This document shows positions 32,826 through 40,709 of a stretch of DNA of 64,000 nt, in pieces. The notes under the pieces were generated by a model that worked only from the letters and a program-made list of their open reading frames with translations, searched no databases and was not told where the DNA came from. Made by a program: the position numbers and the translations under genes. The stretch's first letter is position 1. Each line of letters begins with the position of its first letter. Source of the DNA: CmP2 sp052084925 (GTDB taxonomy: Bacteria > Actinomycetota > Actinomycetes > Actinomycetales > Micrococcaceae); NCBI GenBank assembly GCA_052084925.1, contig JBQDEV010000014.1:1-64000 (forward strand), in the 5' to 3' direction.

Positions 32826-33039
32826 GGTGCTGGGAGCCCCTCGCGGTTTGTCCAATAGGTCCATCGACCACGCGAAGAACCGGCTACTACTTCACGTGCC
32901 GATTCGGTCTGATCGAGTCGATTCATCGGCGAGTCTATCGCAGATAGGGTTACCTCACCGCCGAGGAAGGCGAATATCTCATCGCCTGATTCTCCCTCAT
33001 CAACCCGAACATGGCGGCAGCACAACGGCGCGCCTATGC

Positions 33040-33045
33040 GATACT
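33040..33045 (+). promoter_or_regulatory. -10-like element, possible leaderless start of LCP gene
   Basis: GATACT ends 7 bases before the LCP start codon at 33053 and no ribosome site is visible between them. This spacing fits transcription starting at or next to the ATG, a common arrangement in Actinomycetota. No good -35 is seen. Confidence 0.4.
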
Positions 33046-33052
33046 AAGTTTC

Positions 33053-34078
33053 ATGACCGACGCGTTAATGGACACTCCCCGCCGTGATCGCCCGCGGAAG
33101 AAGAGCCGCAAAGGCCTGATCGCCATCCTGATCGCCCTGCTGCTGTTCATCGGAGCCATCGTGTTCATTGCGTGGAGCCTGTTCGGTCGACTGGGCGATA
33201 TCGAGACCATCGACAATGCCTTCCCCGAAGAGTCTCTGCGTCCTGCCGCAGTAGAGCCTCCGGATGGCGAGGACGCCCCGCTGAACATTCTGCTGTTGGG
33301 CTCAGATACCCGCGCTGATACGTCGACTTCGTTGCTGTCCGATATTGGCAGCCGCGCGGACACGATCATGGTGGCGCACATCCCCTCGGATCGCGAGTCG
33401 GTGCAGATCATGTCGATCATGCGTGACTCCTGGGTGGAAATCCCCGGGCACGGCAACGCGAAGGTCAATGCCGCCATGGCTTACGGCGGTGTCCCACTGA
33501 TGGTTCAGACCGTGGAAGGCCTGATCGATCAGCGCATCGACCATGTGGCCGTGGCCGACTTCAACGGCTTCAAGAACATCACCGACGCCCTGGGGGGCGT
33601 CACCGTGAACAACCCGCGCGCCTTCACCGCGTCTTCCCCGGTAAACATCCCGTTCGAGGCCGGTCAGATCACCCTGAATGGTGATGAGGCCCTGGCATTC
33701 GTGCGCGAGCGCAAGTCCTTCTCCGACGGTGACTACACCCGAGTGGCAAACCAACAGCTGTTCCTGCAGTCCATGGCAGGCCAGGTACTCTCCCGCGAGA
33801 CCATGACCAACCCGTCGCGTCTTTCCGACCTGATCGGCGCCACGACTCCTTATGTGGCCCTGGACAATGAGCTCGGACTAACGAAGATGATTCAGCTGGG
33901 CAGCTCCATGTCATCTACGCGAGCCTCGGATATCTCCAGCTTCACGATGCCCACCAACGGTACCGGCCGCGAAGGCGGCGGACAGTCCGTGGTGTACGTG
34001 GACTGGGACGAGCTGGAGAACGTGCGGACTCGCTTCGCCGAGGATGACCTCGTCGGATACGAGCCCGCCGCGTACTGA
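33053..34078 (+). CDS. LytR-CpsA-Psr (LCP) family cell-wall polymer ligase
   Basis: 341 residues from ATG 33053. A short basic cytoplasmic tail (DRPRKKSRKG) precedes one membrane segment (LIAILIALLLFIGAIVFIAW, ~22-42). The extracellular LCP domain follows: NILLLGSDTRAD (Asp and Arg that bind the lipid pyrophosphate), SRADTIMVAHI, VQIMSIMRDSWVEI, VNAAMAYGGVPLMVQTVEGL, FNGFKNITDALGGVTV, ALAFVRERK and DYTRVANQQ. LCP enzymes move a glycopolymer from undecaprenyl pyrophosphate to peptidoglycan outside the membrane. Standing head-to-head with the glycosyltransferase operon, it is the natural attachment enzyme for the polymer made there. All key Arg and Asp motifs look intact. Confidence 0.93.
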   Translation: MTDALMDTPRRDRPRKKSRKGLIAILIALLLFIGAIVFIAWSLFGRLGDIETIDNAFPEESLRPAAVEPPDGEDAPLNILLLGSDTRADTSTSLLSDIGSRADTIMVAHIPSDRESVQIMSIMRDSWVEIPGHGNAKVNAAMAYGGVPLMVQTVEGLIDQRIDHVAVADFNGFKNITDALGGVTVNNPRAFTASSPVNIPFEAGQITLNGDEALAFVRERKSFSDGDYTRVANQQLFLQSMAGQVLSRETMTNPSRLSDLIGATTPYVALDNELGLTKMIQLGSSMSSTRASDISSFTMPTNGTGREGGGQSVVYVDWDELENVRTRFAEDDLVGYEPAAY

Positions 34079-34082
34079 CCCG

Positions 34083-34937
34083 CTACCGCTGGGGCCAGTG
34101 GCCGCGGGCGGCCATGACCTCGGCGAGGGCGGCACCGTTATCGGTAACTAGCCCATCGACCCCGAGGGCGAGAAGCCGCTCCATCTCGGCGGGATCGTCC
34201 ACCACCCAAACGTGCACGGCCAGGCCCACCTGGTGGCAGCGCTCCACGAACTGAGACGTGACCACCGGAATCACCCCGGACCGCACGGGCACCTGTACCG
34301 CGTGCAGATCGACGTCGCGCCGCAACCGCTCCACCACCCTGCGGAACAGCGGCAGCGGCAACCGGTGCGTGAACACAAGGGTGGCCACCGCACGCACTCC
34401 CCCGGAATGGGCGATGGGCAGGTCGCTGCACCCGGTCAGCCGGCGGGCATGATCGCGGTAGGCGATCCGATGGGCGTCATCAAAGGACGCCACCAGCACC
34501 CGGTGCCACGCCTCGTGCCGGTGCACGACGGAGGCCACCGCTTCGGCTGAGGCGGCATCCTTCAGGTCCACGTTGAGGTGGATGTGCGGGTAGGCGGCAA
34601 GCAGGTCCTCGAACAGCAGCAGCGGCTCCCCGGTGGCGCCCGAACCCAGTTCACCGGGGTGCTCCCCCACCACCCGGAACTGGCCGAGCTCATCCCAGGT
34701 GTGGTCGGAAAGGTTCCCGTGACCGGTGGTGATCCGCTCCAGGGTTTCGTCGTGGAAGACCACGGCGGCGCCATCAGCGGTGGTGCGCACGTCCAGCTCC
34801 AGGTAGCCGAATCCCCGGTCGACTGCGGCACTGAACGCGGCCAGGGTGTTCTCCCGGCGCGGGTCGGCGCCGCGGTGGGCCAGGGCGAGTGGCCAGCCGT
34901 GGCGGCCGGGTAGCGAGTCGGTGAGGTAGCGGGGCAT
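34083..34937 (-). CDS. Glycerophosphodiester phosphodiesterase
   Basis: 284 residues with the GDPD barrel motifs: LALAHRGADPRRENTLAAF (catalytic His and metal site, ~17-35), GFGYLELDVRTTADGAAVVF with E-x-D, HDETLERITTGHG, LNVDLKD, and VWVVDDPAEMERLLALGVDG at the C-terminus. It hydrolyses glycerophosphodiesters to an alcohol and glycerol 3-phosphate. No signal peptide is seen, so it is probably cytoplasmic. It converges on the LCP gene, 4 bases between stops, and lies downstream of HAD and PfkB genes in the same direction. Confidence 0.92.
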   Translation of the reverse strand: MPRYLTDSLPGRHGWPLALAHRGADPRRENTLAAFSAAVDRGFGYLELDVRTTADGAAVVFHDETLERITTGHGNLSDHTWDELGQFRVVGEHPGELGSGATGEPLLLFEDLLAAYPHIHLNVDLKDAASAEAVASVVHRHEAWHRVLVASFDDAHRIAYRDHARRLTGCSDLPIAHSGGVRAVATLVFTHRLPLPLFRRVVERLRRDVDLHAVQVPVRSGVIPVVTSQFVERCHQVGLAVHVWVVDDPAEMERLLALGVDGLVTDNGAALAEVMAARGHWPQR

Positions 34938-34972
34938 GGGCGTCCGGCCTTTCGGGACTCGGGTGGCGTGGA

Positions 34973-35956
34973 TCAGGTGGGCAGGGTGATCAGGTGCTCG
35001 ATGGCGCGGGCCACGCCGTCGTCATCACAGGCGCCGGCCACCGCATCGGCGGCATTGATCAGCTGGGGGTGCGCCGAGGCGACCGCGTAACCGGTGCCGG
35101 CCCAGGTGATCATCTCCAGGTCGTTGAGCATGTCGCCGAAGGCTGCGACTTCCTCGGCGGCGACCCCGAGGGAGTTCGTGTAGTCGGCGAGGGTGAGTGC
35201 CTTGTTCACGTCGGGACGGCTGATCTCCAGCAGCGGCAACCCGGGGGCGGAGTGGGTGACGGAGACCAGCTCTCCGACGAGGTCGCGCACGGTGGCCAGG
35301 AACGAGTCCGGCTGCACTTCGGCGGCCTTGACCAGGAACTTCACCACTTCGGGGTGCTCGCCCAGTGCGCTGATCACCGGGTCGGCGAGGGTGAACTCGG
35401 GCGCGGCGGTGTCGTCGTCGGGAGATTCCGGGTGCTGGCGCCGGGAGCGGCGGCTGGACTCGTAGAGCTCGGTCTCCATGACGAACCCGCTGAGGGTTTC
35501 CAGGCCGAAGCTGGTGTGCGGCACGGAGGCGCTGATGAGTTCGTGCACGGTGCGCACCGTTTCTCCGGCCATGGGGTGGGCTTCGATGACCTTGTCGGCG
35601 ACGACATCGTAGATCACCGCGCCGTTGGAGCAGATGATGGGTCCGGCCAGACCGAGGGTGTCGGCGAGCCCGGAGAGCCAGCGCATGGGACGCCCGGTGA
35701 CAAAGACGACCTGGATACCGGCCTCGCGGGCGGCGGTGAAGGCTTCGATGGTGCGCTGGGAGATGTGGCCGGTGCGGGTGTGGCGGTAGCTGATGACGGT
35801 GCCATCGAGATCGGTGGCGATCAGGCTGGGGCGCACCAGGGGGTGGCCGGCGGCGGAGCGCTCCAGGTGGGCGCCGTGCGGGCTCAGTCCAGTGTTGGGC
35901 GCACCGGCGATGCTGGAGGACGCGCGGGAGGAGGGACGGGGGCGCTGGGGGTTCAC
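34973..35956 (-). CDS. Cof-type HAD family hydrolase
   Basis: 327 residues from GTG 35956, overlapping the PfkB stop by 4 bases; the first ~40 residues are low-complexity, so the true start may be later. HAD motifs: I = LIATDLDGTVIS (nucleophile Asp), II = VFVTGRP, IV = EVAAFGDMLNDLEMI, with GYAVASAHPQL near the end as in Cof/YidA sugar phosphatases. The cap lies between motifs II and IV. It likely dephosphorylates a sugar phosphate or similar metabolite in the cytoplasm. Coupling to a sugar kinase suggests carbohydrate metabolism. Confidence 0.9.
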   Translation of the reverse strand: MNPQRPRPSSRASSSIAGAPNTGLSPHGAHLERSAAGHPLVRPSLIATDLDGTVISYRHTRTGHISQRTIEAFTAAREAGIQVVFVTGRPMRWLSGLADTLGLAGPIICSNGAVIYDVVADKVIEAHPMAGETVRTVHELISASVPHTSFGLETLSGFVMETELYESSRRSRRQHPESPDDDTAAPEFTLADPVISALGEHPEVVKFLVKAAEVQPDSFLATVRDLVGELVSVTHSAPGLPLLEISRPDVNKALTLADYTNSLGVAAEEVAAFGDMLNDLEMITWAGTGYAVASAHPQLINAADAVAGACDDDGVARAIEHLITLPT

Positions 35957-36963
35957 GGGCGCCTCCGGGCCCCGTCCGCGGTGTCGCCGGTGTTGGAGTG
36001 GGCAGCGACCGCGGCGTCGAGTTCGTCGCGCGAGGGCGGGTCGGCACCGGGGCGCGAGGAGGTGATGGCCGCGGCTTGGGCGGCGAAGGCGAGCACGGAG
36101 GCGACCTCGGCCTGGGGCAGCTCGCGCAACTGAGGGCGGGCGGCGGCACCGAGCAGGCCGCGATCGTGCAGGGCGACCAGCAGGGCGGAGGTGAAGGAGT
36201 CTCCGGCGCCCACGGTGTCAGCGACCTCCACGGGGACGATGGGCTGCTCCCAGGTGCCTTCGGCGGTGGCGCAGAGGATGTCGGTGGCGCCGCGGGTGAC
36301 CACCACGATGGCCGGGCCGAGTGCCTGCCAGTTCACCACGATCTGCTGGAGGGTGAGTTCCGGGTAGAGCCAGTGCAGGTCCTCGTCGGAGGCGTGCACG
36401 ACGTCCGCGAGCGCAGCGGATTCTTCGGCGCGGGCGCGGGAGGCGGCCCGGTCGGGAATGATGGAGGGCCGGCAGTTGGGGTCATAGGAGATAGTGGCGG
36501 TGGGGTGCAGCCGGCGCAGCATTTCCATAACGGTCACCGCCCCGGGGGCGAGCATGGTGGCGATGGAGCCCATGTGCAGGTGAGCGAGGTCTTGCTGACC
36601 GTCGAGCTGATCCATCACCGTGCGGAAGCGCTCCCACAGTTCGTCGGGACCGGGCAAGGTCCAGTCGAGCTCGAACTCATAAGTGGCCGCCCCAGTGGGG
36701 TCCAGCCGGGCGGTGGCGACGGAGGAGGAGAGCTCATCGGCGTCGAGCACGGAGTGAACCTGGTTGGTCTCGAGGTGGTGCTGGATGACCTGGCCGTGAT
36801 CGTCGGTGCCGTAGCGTCCGGCGAAGAGCACGGTCTCACCGAGACGGGCCAGACCCACCGCGACGTTCAGGGGGCTCCCGCCGGGGTGAGCTCGGGGAAC
36901 AGCGGTGTCCGAAACCACCACATCTACCAGTGCCTCACCGATCACGCCCACATAGTCACTCAC
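35953..36963 (-). CDS. PfkB family sugar kinase (fructokinase-like)
   Basis: 336 residues. N-terminal PfkB region: VGVIGEALVDVVVSD, then GGSPLNVAVGLARLG and FAGRYGTDDHG. The central part contains ISYDPNCRPSII. The C-terminal signature EVADTVGAGDSFTSALLVAL holds the catalytic base Asp and anion hole. This pattern fits bacterial fructokinases, but the sugar cannot be fixed. Full length. It is the first gene of a three-gene leftward unit with the HAD and GDPD genes. Confidence 0.9.
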   Translation of the reverse strand: MSDYVGVIGEALVDVVVSDTAVPRAHPGGSPLNVAVGLARLGETVLFAGRYGTDDHGQVIQHHLETNQVHSVLDADELSSSVATARLDPTGAATYEFELDWTLPGPDELWERFRTVMDQLDGQQDLAHLHMGSIATMLAPGAVTVMEMLRRLHPTATISYDPNCRPSIIPDRAASRARAEESAALADVVHASDEDLHWLYPELTLQQIVVNWQALGPAIVVVTRGATDILCATAEGTWEQPIVPVEVADTVGAGDSFTSALLVALHDRGLLGAAARPQLRELPQAEVASVLAFAAQAAAITSSRPGADPPSRDELDAAVAAHSNTGDTADGARRRP

Positions 36964-37029
36964 TCGTTAAACGGTACCCTACGGCCCGGAAACCTCGGCC
37001 TCCGATACACGGCGGCGTAGTCTCTTGTC

Positions 37030-37740
37030 ATGGACGTCGAGTGGATTCCCGACACCGCGCTCACTCAGGTCATTCTGCTGCTCTGTGCCTTCGTGCTCTC
37101 CGGGGTGATCGGGGTGGAGCGCGAGATCCGACAGAAGTCGGCTGGAGCGCGGACTCACCTCCTCGTCGGGATGGGCTCGGCACTGTTCACCCTGGTCTCC
37201 GGATACGGCTTTGCTGCCGTTCTCGGTGGATCCGACCTTCCGGACCCGTCCCGCATCGCGGCGCAGATCGTGACGGGAATCGGCTTCCTGGGCGCCGGCG
37301 TGATCTTCGTGCGCAAGAACATTGTTTCTGGGCTCACCACAGCGGCATCGATCTGGGTCACCGCTGCCGTGGGCATGGCGTGCGGGGCGGGGATGCCCCT
37401 GGTCGCTACCGTCACCGTGGCGTTGTATCTGCTCTCCGTGACCGTGGTTAACGCCGTGATTCGGCGCATCCCTCACGCCCAACGCTCGCGCGCGTTCACC
37501 ATCCGCTACGCCGACGGCCAGGGCGTGCTGCGCGATATCCTGGTGCTCGCTTCTGATGAGGGCTACGAAGCGACCCTCGCACGAACGACCCGGTACCAGG
37601 ACGACCAGGGCCGGTATACCGTGGAGGCCTCGCTACGCTTCACTCGTCGGCAGGGGACGGTCGATGCGGACTTGCCGACCCGGTTAAGCGAAGTGCCCGG
37701 GGTCGTCGAGATTCACGCCATCGACGAGGAACATGACTAG
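37030..37740 (+). CDS. MgtC/SapB family membrane protein
   Basis: 236 residues. The MgtC domain (~1-140) has about four to five membrane segments and the family signatures LSGVIGVEREIRQKSAGART, HLLVGMGSALFTLVSGYGF, ARIAAQIVTGIGFLGAGVIF-like spacing (seen here as RIAAQIVTGIGFLGAGVIFV) and GLTTAASIWVTAAVGMACG. The C-terminal ~90 residues form a soluble ACT-like domain. The family is linked to Mg limitation and membrane potential control; the transport role is unproven. It is divergent from the PfkB gene, with 66 bases between. Confidence 0.9.
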   Translation: MDVEWIPDTALTQVILLLCAFVLSGVIGVEREIRQKSAGARTHLLVGMGSALFTLVSGYGFAAVLGGSDLPDPSRIAAQIVTGIGFLGAGVIFVRKNIVSGLTTAASIWVTAAVGMACGAGMPLVATVTVALYLLSVTVVNAVIRRIPHAQRSRAFTIRYADGQGVLRDILVLASDEGYEATLARTTRYQDDQGRYTVEASLRFTRRQGTVDADLPTRLSEVPGVVEIHAIDEEHD

Positions 37741-37767
37741 CCCAAGGTCATATGGTGAGGGAGACTG

Positions 37768-38925
37768 CTACTCGCAGCCGACACCATCCCGGTCACGGTC
37801 GAATTTCTGCTGCCAACCCGGGTCTCCGGGGCGAATGGGTGCGGCACCCGCTGCACGCACAGCATCACAGTTCTGGTAGTACACATTGGCGTCCTGCGCC
37901 GGGGCCGGCGCGGGTGCTGGTGCTGGTGCGGGTGCAGAGTTCTGCCGTTGCGCTTCTGCCGCCGCTTGTCGTTCGCGTTCTGCAGCAGCTTCTTCACGCT
38001 CGCGCGCTTCCTCAGCTTCCGCTTCGGCTTGCAGCCGCTGCTCTTCCTCGATCCGTTGGCGTTCGGCTTCTTCTTCCTTCTTGCGCTGTTCCTCGGCCTC
38101 TTCTTTCTTGCGCTGCTCTTCCGCTTCGATCTCATCCTGAGCCTCATCCAACTGCTGCTGGTATGAACGCAACGACGCCATGTCGTCGTCGAGGCTCTTC
38201 GCGAAGGCGTCCTGCTCAGCTGCGTACAACGCTGTCAGAACTGGGAAGTCGTCCTGTGCGATCACGCGGACATCGTCTCGCACCTCGTCAGCGAGGGCGA
38301 GCAGGGCGACACTTTCGGACCGCGCTGATTGAATGCCCGGAAGATCATCGGGTACCGAGGCCACCAAGAGGGCGACCTCGGCCCCCACCTCGCTGACCTG
38401 CTGGGGAAGTGAACACTCCAGCGCAGGATCGAAGAGACCTTCTTCCGCGGTGCGAGCTGATTCCTCGCGTTCCTGCACGGCGTCGAAGAAGGCCTCGTTC
38501 GGGTCCTGGTGCACAGCGACCCCGAAGCCCGCAGCGGCGACCGACGCGTTCACGAGCTCGCCGTCGAGGAATACCCCTGCCAGTACTCGGCCCTCATCGT
38601 CTTCGGCCTCAAGGTCGTACTCCAGCTCAACCTCGGTTCCGGCGCTGAGCATGCCCTCCAAGAATTCGGCCGATTCCTGCCCCAAACACTGCACGGCTGT
38701 CTGATCATGCGTGACCGGCGGAGTGGCAACGTTCAGGAGCCGAACATCGCGCTCTTCACCACTGAGCTCCACACGCACCGTCGTGCCGTCAATGACATCA
38801 ACGACGGACGCCGTTGCCCGCTCATCGTCATCACCCCCGGTCGCCGCAATGGCGCTACCCACAAGAACGATCGATGCCACAGCACCGGCCGAGATCCACA
38901 CCTTGGTGCTTCTTTTTCGCAACAT
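37768..38925 (-). CDS. Secreted nuclease-like (SNase) protein with coiled coil and excalibur domain
   Basis: 385 residues, start ATG 38925 with GGAG upstream. An N-terminal signal or anchor (VWISAGAVASIVLVGSAIAA) precedes a thermonuclease-like domain (~35-150: ASVVDVIDGTTVRVELSGEE, VRLLNVATPPV, SAEFLEGMLSAGTEVELEYD). The catalytic Arg/Glu set is not obvious, so activity is uncertain. Residues ~245-335 are a highly charged Glu/Lys/Arg coiled coil, then an Ala-Pro repeat (about eight AP units), and a C-terminal excalibur motif (YYQNCDAVRAAGAAPI ... DRDRDGVGCE), a Ca-binding-type extracellular domain. It is a surface or secreted protein. Confidence 0.85.
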   Translation of the reverse strand: MLRKRSTKVWISAGAVASIVLVGSAIAATGGDDDERATASVVDVIDGTTVRVELSGEERDVRLLNVATPPVTHDQTAVQCLGQESAEFLEGMLSAGTEVELEYDLEAEDDEGRVLAGVFLDGELVNASVAAAGFGVAVHQDPNEAFFDAVQEREESARTAEEGLFDPALECSLPQQVSEVGAEVALLVASVPDDLPGIQSARSESVALLALADEVRDDVRVIAQDDFPVLTALYAAEQDAFAKSLDDDMASLRSYQQQLDEAQDEIEAEEQRKKEEAEEQRKKEEEAERQRIEEEQRLQAEAEAEEAREREEAAAERERQAAAEAQRQNSAPAPAPAPAPAPAQDANVYYQNCDAVRAAGAAPIRPGDPGWQQKFDRDRDGVGCE

Positions 38926-39035
38926 GACCTACTCCGATACCCATCAGCAAGCGCCGCACATCACCGTGATACTGCGGAAGGAAAGACTAGTGTGAGTGTA
39001 ACCTGAACATTTTCTGTATTCCACCTGTAAAGATT

Positions 39036-39047
39036 ATCGACGTCGAT
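39036..39047. promoter_or_regulatory. 12-bp perfect palindrome, possible operator
   Basis: ATCGACGTCGAT is a perfect palindrome ~85 bases before the start of the SDR/DUF2867-photolyase operon, in the divergent interval shared with the SNase gene. It may be a repressor or MerR-type site; no regulator gene adjoins it. Confidence 0.3.
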
Positions 39048-39131
39048 GGTGACGCCAGCAGACTGTAGTGATCCGTACCGCGGGTGTGACAGCATGTGCA
39101 CCACTCGTTCCGAATCGGAGGTCGTCGCCAC

Positions 39132-40709
39132 ATGGACGAAGCAATGGAACAGCAGCGCCTGGGCGAGGAGTCCATCTCGCCCAGCCCGCGGCCGCGGCGG
39201 GTGCTGGTGCTCGGTGCGACCGGATACGTCGGCGGGCGGCTGGTTCCGCGGCTGCTGCAGGCCGGGCACGACGTCAGCGTGGCGGTGCGGTCCCCGGAGA
39301 AGGTGCGCGCCACTCCCTGGGGTGCGGCGGTGTCGGTGCACCAGGTGGATCTGGACGAGGACCCGCGCCAGCACCCGGCGCTGGCTGAGGCGCTGGAAGA
39401 TCAGGACGTCGTCTACTATCTCGTGCATTCCATGGGTGGCGGCAGCGACTTCGAGGAGCAGGAGGCGCGGACGGCCGAACGCCTCGCGGCTGCCGCACAT
39501 GAGGCGGGGGTGCAGCGGATCGTGTATCTGGGCGGGTTGCACCCCGAGGGCGCCGAGCTCTCGCCGCATATGCGCTCCCGGGCCGCCGTGGCACGGATCC
39601 TGCTGGACAGTCCCGTGGACACGATCGCGTTCCAGGCCGGCATCATCATCGGCTCCGGCTCTGCTTCCTTTGAGATGATTCGCCACCTGGCCCGCACGCT
39701 GCGGCTCATGCCAGCACCGGACTGGGTGGCGAACCGGGTGGAACCACTGGGCATTCGCGACGTCCTTTACTATCTGCTCGCCGCGGCGGACGTGCCGGGC
39801 AGCATCAACGCCACCCTGGACGTGGGCAACCGTCAGACACTGACCTACGCCCAGGTGATGAAGACCTTCGCGAAGGTGGCCGGGCTCGCACCGCGGCACG
39901 TTATCGCGCTCCCCATCCCGGCGCCCACCCTCTCCGGCATGTGGGTGGGGCTGGTGACCCCGCTGCCGATGAGCCTGACCATCCCGCTGGTGCAGTCGCT
40001 GCAGCTCGACGCGGTGGCCGGGGATCGCCGGGTGGATGAGCTGATTCCGCCGCCAGCCTCCGGGTTCTTGACGTTCGAGGAGGCGGTGACCCTGGCCCTG
40101 CGCCGGGAACGGGAAGGAGCCGTGGACACCACCTGGGATGCCGATGTTGGACCCCTGGATCAGGCGGCAGCCAGCCTGCCCAACGATCCCCAGTGGGCGG
40201 GTCACCCGGTGTACGAGGACGCCCGCAGCGTGACCACCACCGAGGCGTCGGCGGAGGCGGTGTGGCGCGTGATTGAGGGCATCGGCGGAACCAACGGCTG
40301 GTACTCCTGGCCGCTGGCCTGGCGGGTGCGTGGGGTGTGGGACAAGCTCGTGGGCGGGGCCGGCCTGAATCGAGGACGGCGACTGCCCGACGTGCTGCGC
40401 GTGGGCGACCCGGTGGACTGGTGGCGCGTGGTGGACCTGGAGCCGGGGCGCTCTCTGACGCTGCGCGCCGAGATGAAGGTCGCGGGCGAAGCGTGGCTGG
40501 AGTTCACGGTGCGCGAGAGTCAGCAGGGCACCGAGCTGGCGCAACGGGCGGTGTTCTACCCCACGAACGTGCGCGGCACCCTGTACTGGTACTCCATGGC
40601 GCCGTTCCATCGGTTCATCTTCCCCACCATGTTGGAGCGCATCGTCGCCACCGCCGCAGCAGCGTCCCAGCATGACGCCAGACCCCCGGCAGGGGAGGAA
40701 CGATCATGA
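39132..40709 (+). CDS. SDR (NAD(P)-binding) / DUF2867 fusion oxidoreductase
   Basis: 525 residues from ATG 39132 (GGAGG, 9 bases upstream). Residues ~20-320 are an atypical short-chain reductase: RVLVLGATGYVGGRLVPRLL (GxxGxxG), DVVYYLVHSMGGGSDFEEQE, RIVYLGGLHPEG, AGIIIGSGSASFEMIRHLAR. Residues ~350-515 are a DUF2867 domain (WRVIEGIGGTNGWYSWPLAW, RVGDPVDWWRVVDLEPGRSL). Fused proteins of this kind are annotated as NAD-dependent epimerase/nucleotide-diphosphate-sugar epimerase; the substrate is unknown. It overlaps the photolyase gene by 4 bases, so both are made together. Confidence 0.85.
   Translation: MDEAMEQQRLGEESISPSPRPRRVLVLGATGYVGGRLVPRLLQAGHDVSVAVRSPEKVRATPWGAAVSVHQVDLDEDPRQHPALAEALEDQDVVYYLVHSMGGGSDFEEQEARTAERLAAAAHEAGVQRIVYLGGLHPEGAELSPHMRSRAAVARILLDSPVDTIAFQAGIIIGSGSASFEMIRHLARTLRLMPAPDWVANRVEPLGIRDVLYYLLAAADVPGSINATLDVGNRQTLTYAQVMKTFAKVAGLAPRHVIALPIPAPTLSGMWVGLVTPLPMSLTIPLVQSLQLDAVAGDRRVDELIPPPASGFLTFEEAVTLALRREREGAVDTTWDADVGPLDQAAASLPNDPQWAGHPVYEDARSVTTTEASAEAVWRVIEGIGGTNGWYSWPLAWRVRGVWDKLVGGAGLNRGRRLPDVLRVGDPVDWWRVVDLEPGRSLTLRAEMKVAGEAWLEFTVRESQQGTELAQRAVFYPTNVRGTLYWYSMAPFHRFIFPTMLERIVATAAAASQHDARPPAGEERS

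Noticed and set aside
35025..36149. Long frames opposite or overlapping the HAD and PfkB genes
   Set aside because: Pro/Arg- or Gly/Val-rich translations without motifs. The HAD and PfkB frames carry complete catalytic motifs.
38961..40673. A 570-codon leftward frame opposite the SDR/DUF2867 gene
   Set aside because: His/Arg/Gly-rich antisense shadow. The plus-strand frame has intact GxxGxxG and DUF2867 patterns.
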